From: Geminicoccaceae bacterium
Lineage (GTDB): Bacteria; Pseudomonadota; Alphaproteobacteria; Geminicoccales; Geminicoccaceae
Assembly: GCA_030824835.1 (NCBI GenBank)
Contig: JAPJRA010000070.1
Span: 1-10,457 of the forward strand
Direction: 5' to 3'
Length of the DNA stretch: 10,457 nucleotides
The position numbers and the translations under genes were made by a program. This document shows positions 1 to 6,987 of this stretch, piece after piece. Below the pieces are notes generated by a model. That model saw only the letters and a program-made list of their open reading frames with translations, had not been told where the DNA came from and did no database searches. Positions within the stretch are counted from its first letter, which is position 1. Every line of letters begins with the position of its first letter.

Positions 1-1760
1 ACCCCGATTCGGCCGCCATGAAGCTGCACCAGCTCGCGGCAGATGGCGAGGCCGAGGCCGCTGCCGCCGTAGACCCGGGTGGTCGAGTGGTCGACCTGCA
101 TGAACGGGCGGAACAGCTCGGCCTGGCGCTCGGCCGGAATGCCGATGCCGGTGTCCCGCACCGCGAAGTGCACGGTCACCTTGCCGTCGACCACCGGGTC
201 GGCCCGGACGATGACGTCGACGCCGCCCTCGCGCGTGAACTTGAGGCCGTTGCCGATCAGGTTGACCAGGATCTGCCGCAATCGCGTCGGGTCGCCGACG
301 AGGAACGCAGGCACGTCGGGCGCCACGTCGAAGTCGAGCGTCAGCCCGCGGTCGACGGCCTGGGGAGCCATGATCGACCGCGCCTGCTCGAGGACCTGCC
401 TCAGGCCGAAATCGGTCCGCTCCAGGGTCAGCCCGCCGGCGCCGATGCGGGAGAAGTCGAGGATGTCGTTGATGACGCTGAGCAGGTGCTTGCCGGAGGT
501 CTGGATCGTGCCGACGTAGGACCGCTGCTGCGGCGCCAGTGAGCCGGCCGCCAGCAGGTCGGCCATGCCCAGCACGCCGGTCATGGGCGTCCTGATCTCG
601 TGGCTCATCGCGGCCAGGAAATGCGTCTTGGCCCGCTCCCCGGCCTCGGCGCGCGCCTGTGCCGCCCGGGCGGCGGTCGCCAGGTTGCGGAGCGTCTGAA
701 TCCGGTGGTGGAGCTGGGACGCCAGCCAACCGCAACCGAGACTGGCCAGCACGATCAGGCCGGCGGCGAGCTCGGTCCGCAGCCACCACGCCGCAAGGAT
801 CGCCGGCACCGGCTGGCCGGTGACCACCCGCAACCCGAGACCCGGCACCTCGGCCAGCGATAGCATGTACTCGGCCACGATCTGCGGAGCGGCCCCCTGC
901 GCTGCCGTCAGGTGCGGCTTGCCGGTCAGGAAAGGTGGTGGCGGCGGCTCCGTCTGATCACTGGACCAGCGGGTGTCCACCGCCAAGAGGTCGCCGTCAT
1001 CGTTGGTGAGCGCTACCGTCTGATCGTCGCGGCTGGTCAGGTCGGTGAAAGCCTCGGCATAGAGCTGCCAGCTCGCCACCACCGCGACCACTCCCGCAAA
1101 TTCGCCGGCCGCCGACCGGATCGACCAGGTCACCGGCACGATGCGCTGGTGAGGCGGAATCCGCGAGATGACCGGCGCCCCTATGTCCATTCCCTGCGTG
1201 GCGCCGTCACGCTGACGGCGGAAATACGCCCGGTCGCTGAAATTTACGCCAATGCTCACCGGGTTGGCCGCGAACCGGACGATACCCTCGGCGTCGAGGA
1301 TCACGAGGCGATTCAGTGCGTCGAGCTGGTCGATGCGATGCGCACGTTCGTACAGCCAAGTATAGAGGCCGGGCAGGTCCAGCTCACCCTGAGCATAGGC
1401 TTCCAAGCCCAGGGACACGATCAGGTCGAGCGTTCCCAGGCCCCTACCGACAACGCCGGCGGCCGGGACGCTGATGGCCTGGATGTCGCTCTCGGCGTGC
1501 TTCAGCATGTCGGCGCGATCACGCCACAGATAGTCGCAGGCAACGGCGGCGCTGAGCGCGAGGGCGACCAGTCCGGCGCCGATTCCTATCGTACGCGGCC
1601 GTTGCCGGTCCACGAACCGGCTCGCGCGGGTGGCGAACCGGCGCCCCACGCGCTGCAAGCGCCTGGCCTCCCAGCTCATGCGGGTGCGCGGGCCACGGCC
1701 GTGCAGCGGTCGCCAATGGCCGAATGACCGCCAACTACTTGATCCGGCGGCATGTTCCAT
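1..1760 (-). CDS. Membrane sensor histidine kinase, 3' end cut by window edge
   Basis: This is a two-component sensor kinase that would sense a periplasmic signal and autophosphorylate on histidine. Reading leftwards it stays open from ATG 1760 to the window edge, giving about 586 residues. An N-terminal membrane segment lies near residues 58-78 and a second near 331-350. The periplasmic region between them has PDC/dCache-like motifs (DRAYFRRQRDG, IGAPVISR). The HisKA H-box is MSHEIRTP with the phospho-acceptor His387. The HATPase shows an N-box (QILVNLIGNGLKFT, Asn500 and Asn504), G1 (DTGIGIP, Asp536) and G2 (GGSGLGLAI, about 562-570). A C-terminal receiver domain could lie beyond the edge. 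The start is uncertain: in-frame ATG 1679 would remove 27 residues, and neither has a clear ribosome binding site. The ligand and the cognate regulator cannot be told from the sequence. Confidence 0.93.
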   Translation of the reverse strand, partial: MEHAAGSSSWRSFGHWRPLHGRGPRTRMSWEARRLQRVGRRFATRASRFVDRQRPRTIGIGAGLVALALSAAVACDYLWRDRADMLKHAESDIQAISVPAAGVVGRGLGTLDLIVSLGLEAYAQGELDLPGLYTWLYERAHRIDQLDALNRLVILDAEGIVRFAANPVSIGVNFSDRAYFRRQRDGATQGMDIGAPVISRIPPHQRIVPVTWSIRSAAGEFAGVVAVVASWQLYAEAFTDLTSRDDQTVALTNDDGDLLAVDTRWSSDQTEPPPPPFLTGKPHLTAAQGAAPQIVAEYMLSLAEVPGLGLRVVTGQPVPAILAAWWLRTELAAGLIVLASLGCGWLASQLHHRIQTLRNLATAARAAQARAEAGERAKTHFLAAMSHEIRTPMTGVLGMADLLAAGSLAPQQRSYVGTIQTSGKHLLSVINDILDFSRIGAGGLTLERTDFGLRQVLEQARSIMAPQAVDRGLTLDFDVAPDVPAFLVGDPTRLRQILVNLIGNGLKFTREGGVDVIVRADPVVDGKVTVHFAVRDTGIGIPAERQAELFRPFMQVDHSTTRVYGGSGLGLAICRELVQLHGGRIG

Positions 1761-1894
1761 CCCCGCGAGACGTCGACGCTGACCAGGCGCCCTATCGACC
1801 TGTACAGCTAGAATGGGACCATCGACACGTGCTTGGCAACTGAAAGGCACTGTGTCCGGCTCGTTTGGGCCGCGGTGACCGCCCATGGCGACGC

Positions 1895-1914
1895 CGTGTC
1901 GCAAACGCGACGCG
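1895..1914 (-). terminator. Stem-loop downstream of the protease gene, possible weak terminator
   Basis: An 8-bp stem with one G-T pair and an AAAC loop (CGTGTCGC / GCGACGCG) begins about 20 nt past the protease stop codon, in the 174-nt gap before the kinase gene. No T-run follows on either strand, so it is not a classical intrinsic terminator. It could stabilise the 3' end of the transcript or be chance in GC-rich DNA. The rest of the gap must hold any promoter for the kinase, but I see no convincing -35/-10 pair there. Confidence 0.2.
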
Positions 1915-1934
1915 GTCGAGCCCGCCGCCCGCCG

Positions 1935-3095
1935 TCAGACCGGCGAGCAGGAGGCTTGCCCGTGCAGCGAGCGGGCAGCCGCGCAGGCATAGTTGTACAT
2001 GGTCGGGAACTGGTTGGATTCGTTCGGGCCGCTCAGCGACGACGCGCCCTGGAGCTTGAAGCTGTCGCTGGCGTAGCCCCAGGAGGTGACCGCGAAGATG
2101 ATGTTGCGGGTCGGCCACTGCCCCTGATCGAGTGACGAATCGCTGAGGGCGCCGAGATTGGTGACGTGCGGGCCGCCGCTCGAGCCACCCTGCATGCCCG
2201 AGCCGACGAGGTAGTCGCGGCCGTCCGAGTGCGCCAGGTGCTCGCTCTGGGTCAGCATCTGGCCGTCATAGTAGTTGGCCGGGAAGCCCAGCTGGCTGGT
2301 GTGCCAGAAATTCTGCAGGCAGTAGTGGAAGCAGGCGCCGAACCAGCCCGTGTAGTCGCCGATCTCGGTCGTGGTGCCGGTGCGGTTGTTGAGCACGACC
2401 AGGCCGACGTCGTAGCCCTGGTCCAGCTGGCCCCGGCTGTACCAGCCGCCGGTGGTGATCACCCAGGCAGCGGTGGCCGAGCCGTAGAGCGGCGATTCGC
2501 CGTTGCGGTAGGCCGGGTAGAACGTCCCGGAGCGGATCCAGCCGGCGCTGCCGGTACCGCCCTGGTGCACGCAATGCCCGGCCGTCACCAGGATCGAGCG
2601 CGAGATCAGGGATGCGGTGCAGCGGGCCGTCAGGCCGTCGGCGGTGGTGAACCTGAACCAGCCGGAGAGACGGTGCGGCGCCGTGCTCTGCGCCTCGGCG
2701 TCGACCAGGGAATCCGAATAGTGATAGATCGACTGGTAGGCGTTGACGCCGAAATTCTCCGGCTTGATGGGTCCGATGGGCTGGGTGGTCAACGCCGGCA
2801 CGGCGCTGCGCGACGGACGTGCCACGGTCGGGGCCGGGGTCACGCTCTCCGGCCCGGGATCTCCCGGCATGGCCTGGAAAGCGGGGCCGGTGCTGCCCAG
2901 GGTGATCGTGACCGGTGCCAGCGCCTCGGCCGGCAGGGTGGCCAGCGTGCGCAACGCCGGCACGACATCCCCAGCCGTGGCGGGCACGGCCGCGTGCTGG
3001 CCGCGCAGGCGATGCGCCACCTGTGCGTCCGCGCCGGACGATGCGATCAGCATCCCGGCGCCCACCAGCCCACAAGCCCAGACTCGTGACCGCAT
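1935..3095 (-). CDS. Secreted trypsin-like (V8-like, S1 family) serine protease
   Basis: This predicts an exported endopeptidase of 386 residues. The start MRSRVWACGL is chosen because AGGGA lies 8 nt upstream and a signal peptide follows at once, ending near the ADAQ sequence; an ATG at 3161 would add 22 residues before the signal peptide and is unlikely. A Pro/Ala/Thr-rich stretch to about residue 120 looks like a propeptide or spacer. The chymotrypsin-fold domain carries the full catalytic triad: His174 in TAGHC, Asp229 in QGYDVGLVVL and Ser306 in GSSGGP. Cys159 and Cys175 flank the His loop as in S1 proteases, and a close pair CFHYC lies at 255-259. The overall pattern resembles V8-like glutamyl endopeptidases, but cleavage specificity cannot be assigned. 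It probably has its own promoter at 3174-3202. Target proteins and any link to the neighbouring kinase are unknown. Confidence 0.92.
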   Translation of the reverse strand: MRSRVWACGLVGAGMLIASSGADAQVAHRLRGQHAAVPATAGDVVPALRTLATLPAEALAPVTITLGSTGPAFQAMPGDPGPESVTPAPTVARPSRSAVPALTTQPIGPIKPENFGVNAYQSIYHYSDSLVDAEAQSTAPHRLSGWFRFTTADGLTARCTASLISRSILVTAGHCVHQGGTGSAGWIRSGTFYPAYRNGESPLYGSATAAWVITTGGWYSRGQLDQGYDVGLVVLNNRTGTTTEIGDYTGWFGACFHYCLQNFWHTSQLGFPANYYDGQMLTQSEHLAHSDGRDYLVGSGMQGGSSGGPHVTNLGALSDSSLDQGQWPTRNIIFAVTSWGYASDSFKLQGASSLSGPNESNQFPTMYNYACAAARSLHGQASCSPV

Positions 3096-3173
3096 TTGCC
3101 GAATCCCTGACGCCGATGGCCCATGTCTGCCGGGAGCGATCAGGCCGGGCCTGGGCGGCACATGGAATGGAGG

Positions 3174-3202
3174 ATGCTATGCTTGCGAGGGCCGAGCGTC
3201 AA
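3174..3202 (-). promoter_or_regulatory. Predicted sigma-70 promoter for the serine protease gene
   Basis: On the minus strand TTGACG (3202-3197) is followed after exactly 17 bp by TAGCAT (3179-3174), matching 5/6 and 4/6 of the -35 and -10 consensus. Transcription would start near 3167, leaving a leader of about 70 nt before the ATG at 3095. An AT-rich tract at about 3217-3237, rare in this GC-rich window, lies upstream of the -35 where an UP element could act. This suggests the protease is transcribed separately from the ABC operon above it. Confidence 0.5.
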
Positions 3203-3237
3203 TCAAGGGAAGAACAGATATATTTGTGTAATATTTC

Positions 3238-3271
3238 GGCGACGGCAGGCCAATGCGCAGGCTCGGTCGCC
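3238..3271 (-). terminator. Stem-loop after the permease stop, possible operon end
   Basis: Arms GGCGAC and GTCGCC (6 bp, 22-nt loop) start at the permease stop codon and are followed on the minus strand by AT-rich DNA (GAAATATTACAC) instead of a clean T-run. The position suits the end of the five-gene transcript. The long loop and missing T-tract make this a weak candidate. Confidence 0.25.
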
Positions 3272-4083
3272 TACTCGCCGCCCTGCAACAGCAGCCCGCG
3301 CCGGCGGGCGCTGCGGAACAGCAGCGTGAAGATGGCCCCGCCCACCACCAACCACACGGCCAGCAGGCCCACCGCCTGCAGGAACAGGCCCTGGTCGAAG
3401 CGGTGCTCGACCAGGACGGCGCGCATGCCCTCGAACACCGGCGCCGACGGCAGCAGCCAGGCGACCCAGCGGACGGACGGAGGCAGGGTGGCGATCGGGT
3501 AGAAGACGCCAGAAAAGGGCTGGATGAAGAAGATCGCGGCCCAGGCCAGGCTCTCCGCACCCAGGCCGAGGCGGATGACGAGGCCGGCGATGATGAGCGC
3601 GATGGCCCAGCCGAACAGCATCATCACCGCGAAGAACGGGATGATCGTCCAGCCGAGTGTCCCCAGCAGCGAGTAATGGAAGAGCGGGTAGGCCAGGAGC
3701 GCCGCACCGCCGACGCCGATCAGCACGCGCAGGGCGCTGACCAGGAAATTGGCCACCACCAGCTCCCACGGCCGCAGCGGGGTGACGAACAGGTGGCCCA
3801 GATGGCGGGCGTACATCTCCTCGAGAAAGCACATCGACACGCCGAGCTGGCCGCGGAACAGCGTGTCCCAGAGCAGGATGGCCGAGAGGAAGACGCCGGC
3901 GGCCTGGGCGACCCAACCGGACTGACCGACCAGGAACTGGGTGATGAAGCCCCAGAGGATCATCTGCACGGTGGGCCAGTAAACCAGATCGAGCAGGCGC
4001 GGCCAGGAGCCCAGGAGCAGATAGGCGTGGCGCAGCAGCATGGCGCGGATGCGGCGCAGCGACGGCGGCAGGGTGGCGGTCAT
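3271..4083 (-). CDS. ABC-2 type transporter permease
   Basis: This is an integral membrane protein of 270 residues, the usual size for an ABC-2 (NodJ/DrrB-like) permease. Hydrophobic segments lie near residues 30-52, 58-75, 108-132, 142-172, 178-200 and 232-256, giving about six membrane spans. A cytoplasmic stretch around 86-105 (FLEEMYARHLGHLFVTPLRP) is the conserved ABC-2 coupling region, where the ATPase would dock. Its ATG overlaps the ATPase TGA in an ATGA junction with little ribosome binding site of its own, so translation is probably coupled. ABC-2 systems usually export lipids, polysaccharides or drugs; nothing here identifies the cargo. The protein looks intact although its ATPase partner does not. 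Confidence 0.92.
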   Translation of the reverse strand: MTATLPPSLRRIRAMLLRHAYLLLGSWPRLLDLVYWPTVQMILWGFITQFLVGQSGWVAQAAGVFLSAILLWDTLFRGQLGVSMCFLEEMYARHLGHLFVTPLRPWELVVANFLVSALRVLIGVGGAALLAYPLFHYSLLGTLGWTIIPFFAVMMLFGWAIALIIAGLVIRLGLGAESLAWAAIFFIQPFSGVFYPIATLPPSVRWVAWLLPSAPVFEGMRAVLVEHRFDQGLFLQAVGLLAVWLVVGGAIFTLLFRSARRRGLLLQGGE

Positions 4084-4763
4084 GCGTCGACCGGGGTAGC
4101 AGGGCGACGCCGGTCGCGGGCGATGTCGAGGAAGACGTCCTCGAGATCGTCCCGGCCGTAGCGCGCGAGCAGCTGCGCCGGGCTGCCCTGGTCGACCAGC
4201 CTGCCGCGGCGCAGCGGGTCGGCGGTGTCGGGGTCGAGCGAGGCTGTGGGCTCGTCGAGGAGCAGCAGCTCGGGCTCGTTGATCAGCGCCTTGGCCAGGA
4301 GCACCCGGGTCTTCTGGCCGGCCGACAGGCGGCCGAACGGCCGGTCGATGAAGGATTCGAGATCGAGGTCGTGGGCGAGCTCGGCAATGCGCTGGCGTGG
4401 CCGCGCCACGGCATAGAGCTCGCCATAGATGCGCAGGTTCTGGCGCACGGTCAGCCGCTGCGGCAGGTCGAGATAGGGGCTGGTGAAGTTCATCCGCGGC
4501 AGGACCTGCTGCCGTCGCCTCGGCATGGGCTCGCCCAGGATGGAGATGCTGCCGGCGCTGGGCTCGAGCAGGCCCAGGAGCATCGCCAGCGTCGTCGTCT
4601 TGCCCGCCCCGTTGGGCCCGAGCAGGGCCACGGTCTGCTGTCGCCCGACGCTGAAGCTGACGTCCGCCACGGCGGCCACGTCGCCATAGAGCTTGGTCAG
4701 CCCGATCACCACGATGGCGGGCCTGTCCTGACCGGCTGGTGATCCTCCGGTGCTCGGGCTCAC
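4080..4763 (-). CDS. ABC transporter ATP-binding protein lacking the H-loop segment
   Basis: This is a nucleotide-binding subunit of the NodI/DrrA type that should power the permease encoded next to it. Visible are Walker A (GPNGAGKT, about 49-56), a Q-loop region of the NFTSPYLDLP type without an obvious Gln, the signature LSAGQ (146-150), Walker B (LLLLDE, 166-171) and the D-loop SLD (175-177). After Asp182 the chain jumps directly to PLRRGRLVDQG, which in relatives lies after the switch-His strand. About 30-35 residues with the LASHN-type H-loop are absent and the frame stays open. The C-terminal YGRDDLEDVFLDIAR motif is normal. I place the start at GTG 4763, which overlaps the TAXI stop as GTGA and gives 227 residues; GTG 4712 and ATG 4904 are alternatives. 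Without the H-loop histidine, ATP hydrolysis is doubtful: a recent in-frame deletion, a pseudogene in the making or a sequence error are all possible. Confidence 0.85.
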   Translation of the reverse strand: MSPSTGGSPAGQDRPAIVVIGLTKLYGDVAAVADVSFSVGRQQTVALLGPNGAGKTTTLAMLLGLLEPSAGSISILGEPMPRRRQQVLPRMNFTSPYLDLPQRLTVRQNLRIYGELYAVARPRQRIAELAHDLDLESFIDRPFGRLSAGQKTRVLLAKALINEPELLLLDEPTASLDPDTADPLRRGRLVDQGSPAQLLARYGRDDLEDVFLDIARDRRRPATPVDA

Positions 4764-5782
4764 TCGGCCAGGCCGCGCTCGCGGTAGTAGCGTGCCGCAC
4801 CGGGATGGACCGGGATCGCGACGCCGCGCAGCGCGTCGGCGGCACGGATCTCGGAGCCTTTGGGGTGGCCTTCGTCCAGGACCTTCAGCGTCGCCGGGTT
4901 CCACAGGGCCTGGGTGATCTCATAGGCCAGCGTCTCGTCGAGCTCGGCCGTCGCGACCCAGAGCGCAGCCACCCCCAGGGTGGGTATGCCGATCTCGATG
5001 CCGGCATAGGTGTCGCCCGGGATATCGGCCGGGGTCAGGAACCGATGCTGCTCGAGCAGAGTGGTGACGGGAGGGCCCACAATCGGGAGCAGCTGGGCGC
5101 CCACCGCCTCGGCCAGCTCGGTCACGGCCGCTGCCGGGAAGCCCGCCACCAGGAACAGCGCGTCCAGCTGCCCCTCCCGCATCAGGTCGATCGAGCGCGA
5201 CGGCGTGGCATACACCGGCTGCAGATCGTCCGGCATCAGGCCGAAGCCCTCCAGGATCAGCCGGGCATCGACCAGGGTGCCCGAGCCTTGGGCATCGAGC
5301 GACACGCGGCGGCCGCGCAGGTCGGCCACCTTGGTGATTCCGGACGACGGCGACACGACGATGTGGATGCTTTCCAGATAGAGGCTGGCCAGCGCCCGCA
5401 GGCTCGCCATCGGCGGCTGGCCGTCGAACACGCCGGTGCCGGTATAGGCGCCATAGACGACGTCGCTCTGCGCGAAGCCGGTCTCGATCCGCCCCGCGCG
5501 GATCGCCTCGACATTGTCGACAGACCCCTTGGACGCCTCGACCACCAGGGTCAGGTCGGCCACCCCGCATGCGCCGGCTTCGACGCATGGCCGCGCCCCC
5601 GGCGGCCGCGACAGCGCGCCGGCGATCAAAGCGCCGATCGGGTAGTAGGTGCCGGTGACGCTGCCGGTGCCGATACGCAGGAAACGGCTATCCTCGGCCC
5701 GCGCGCCTCTCCCGAACGTGGCGAGCCCGGCGGCGGCCAAGCCGGAGGCCATAAATGGGCGTCGTTGCAGCTTCTGGCGCAT
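4760..5782 (-). CDS. TAXI family TRAP-transporter solute-binding protein, Tat signal
   Basis: This predicts a periplasmic receptor of 340 residues, normal for the TAXI family, which binds small organic acids or amino acids and hands them to a TRAP permease. The N-terminus carries a twin-arginine motif (QRRPFMAS, Arg7-Arg8), a hydrophobic stretch and an ARA|ED cleavage site near residue 29. The mature protein opens with RIGTGSVTGTYYPIGALIAG (about 36-55), the family hallmark, followed by VADLRGRRVSLDAQGSG and the C-terminal NP.TL..L..G.P helix region. The ATG lies 7 nt after the upstream gene's TAG, with a TAGG box 6 nt before it; the stop overlaps the ATPase GTG. No TRAP membrane subunit is present in the window, so its partner is either encoded elsewhere or unusually the ABC-2 pair. 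The ligand is unknown. Confidence 0.92.
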   Translation of the reverse strand: MRQKLQRRPFMASGLAAAGLATFGRGARAEDSRFLRIGTGSVTGTYYPIGALIAGALSRPPGARPCVEAGACGVADLTLVVEASKGSVDNVEAIRAGRIETGFAQSDVVYGAYTGTGVFDGQPPMASLRALASLYLESIHIVVSPSSGITKVADLRGRRVSLDAQGSGTLVDARLILEGFGLMPDDLQPVYATPSRSIDLMREGQLDALFLVAGFPAAAVTELAEAVGAQLLPIVGPPVTTLLEQHRFLTPADIPGDTYAGIEIGIPTLGVAALWVATAELDETLAYEITQALWNPATLKVLDEGHPKGSEIRAADALRGVAIPVHPGAARYYRERGLAE

Positions 5783-5789
5783 GCGAAGC

Positions 5790-6356
5790 CTAGTCGGACG
5801 CGCGAACCGCGCGGCCGGTCATCCGCCTGACCACCTCGCCGTCGACGATCCGGACGAACTTCAACCCCATGCCCTCGGCGCTCGGGTGACGCTGCGAGAT
5901 CTGCAGCTCGTAGGCGCCGTCCGCGTCGATGACGAACGAATAGGTATCGAGCGCCTCGCCGTTGACGACCGCCCACCGTAGCGGGTCGCCTAGGATCGCG
6001 TCTGGCTCGCGCCTGGTCCGAAAGGGATCGTAGCCGACGCCGGCCAGGAAGAAGGACCTACCAGGCGCCGGGATCAACAGCATCTCGTCGGCGTGACGCC
6101 GCACCCCCGGCACGTCGCGGCGCCCATCCACGAGGGTCACGTTCGTCCAGGTCACCTGCAGCCCGTTATCCTGATAGGGCACGATCTCCATGTCGATCTC
6201 GCGCTGCTCATGATAGGGCCCCGCATTCGGATCGTCCTCCGCCTCGCCGACGAAGACCCCCAACAACTGCTTGGTCGGCGGCACCTCGGCCCTGGCCTGG
6301 GTGCCGGCCCAGGTCAGCGCCAGCACCACCGCCGCGACCATGCCCGTCTGCATCAT
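5790..6356 (-). CDS. Secreted protein of unknown function, paralogue-like to its upstream neighbour
   Basis: This 188-residue protein has a Sec signal peptide ending in ARA|EV near residue 23. I do not recognise the family. The mature part is rich in alternating hydrophobic residues, suggesting mostly beta structure, perhaps a small barrel. It shares ordered motifs with the preceding gene product: GLQVTWT (65-71), APGRSFFLAG (97-106), GDPLRWA (123-129) and a Tyr...Ile-Asp-x-x-Gly-x-Tyr-Glu-Leu block (139-151). The start ATG 6356 overlaps the upstream stop (ATGA) and has AGGTGG about 5 nt before it, so expression is both coupled and well primed. It lies 7 nt before the TAXI gene, suggesting a shared periplasmic role, which is inference. 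Confidence 0.85.
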   Translation of the reverse strand: MMQTGMVAAVVLALTWAGTQARAEVPPTKQLLGVFVGEAEDDPNAGPYHEQREIDMEIVPYQDNGLQVTWTNVTLVDGRRDVPGVRRHADEMLLIPAPGRSFFLAGVGYDPFRTRREPDAILGDPLRWAVVNGEALDTYSFVIDADGAYELQISQRHPSAEGMGLKFVRIVDGEVVRRMTGRAVRASD

Positions 6357-6880
6357 TGGCCCACCTTCGTCAGTCGCTGTTGGATAGGATCCTGCATGCC
6401 CACAGCGGTGCGGCGCATCAGCGTCACGGACAAGGCATCGCCGTCGCGCTGCGCCGCATACCGGTCAAGCTCGAAATCCCCGCGATCATAGATCTCCAAT
6501 CTGTAGAGGTAGATCGCATCGTCGGTGGTTCGAGCCCAATAGAGCGGCTCTCCCTCGAGGGGATTCGGCGTCCCGTCACCGAACATCGACCAACTACCGT
6601 CGACCTTCCCGGCGAACACGCCCGGTCGCCCTGCAGGTTCGAATGCCACCGTCACCGGGTCGTGACCGGGCGGCGTCCACCGTACCGTGAACCCACCACC
6701 GCTCCGCGACCATTCCATGGTGGGGGTGCCGTCGGCCGACGCGGCCCACCGACCGAGCATGGAATCGAGCCTCTCTGCGGCACCGGCGGATACCAGCGTG
6801 AGCAGCAGCAGCATGACGGTAGCGAGTCCGCACCACGCTGTCCGCATGCCCCTTGCGCCACACTTGCTCCGGTTTGGCAT
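6353..6880 (-). CDS. Secreted protein of unknown function, first gene of the operon
   Basis: This 175-residue protein has a signal peptide with hydrophobic core around 17-32 and a probable cleavage near SAGAAE (about 31-36). I do not recognise the family. Its motifs GFTVRWT (63-69), AGRPGVFAG (83-91), GEPLYWA (110-116) and a Tyr...Ile-Tyr-Asp-x-Gly-x-Phe-Glu-Leu block (126-138) appear in the same order in the next gene product, so the two are probably diverged tandem duplicates. ATG 6880 is chosen because GGAG lies 7 nt upstream; ATG 6847 is less well placed. Its stop overlaps the next start (ATGA). As first gene after the divergent intergenic region it would be read from a promoter within 6881-6987. 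Confidence 0.82.
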   Translation of the reverse strand: MPNRSKCGARGMRTAWCGLATVMLLLLTLVSAGAAERLDSMLGRWAASADGTPTMEWSRSGGGFTVRWTPPGHDPVTVAFEPAGRPGVFAGKVDGSWSMFGDGTPNPLEGEPLYWARTTDDAIYLYRLEIYDRGDFELDRYAAQRDGDALSVTLMRRTAVGMQDPIQQRLTKVGQ

Positions 6881-6987
6881 TGTGATGCTCCGTCGCCGGC
6901 CGCTCCAATTGGCGGATAGGCAGATTTGCCGTTAGGAATAAGCCCCAGCAGCGCAGTTTCCAATGCGACTGAGCAGAGGGCCAAGCC
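6881..6987. promoter_or_regulatory. Divergent intergenic region between secreted-protein operon and ald
   Basis: These 107 bp must carry promoters for both directions. The middle (about 6905-6960) is richer in A/T than its surroundings. It contains a perfect 8-bp palindrome CCAATTGG (6905-6912) and a near-perfect palindrome GGCAGATTTGCC (6919-6930), plausible operator half-sites. On the minus strand TTGGAA followed after 17 bp by TATTCC is a poor but possible promoter. No match good enough to name a regulator was found. The ald ribosome binding site AGAGGG lies 7 nt before its ATG. Confidence 0.45.

Noticed and set aside
18..1727. Plus-strand ORFs at 18-542, 600-863 and 912-1727
   Set aside because: Shadows of the histidine kinase, whose H, N, G1 and G2 motifs lie on the minus strand.
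1677..1754. 25-codon minus-strand ORF ending in an ATGA overlap with the kinase ATG at 1679
   Set aside because: It lacks a ribosome binding site and recognisable sequence, and lies inside the longer in-frame kinase reading from 1760.
2166..3089. 307-residue plus-strand ORF over the protease gene
   Set aside because: The opposite strand encodes a protease with a complete catalytic triad and signal peptide; this frame has no motif.
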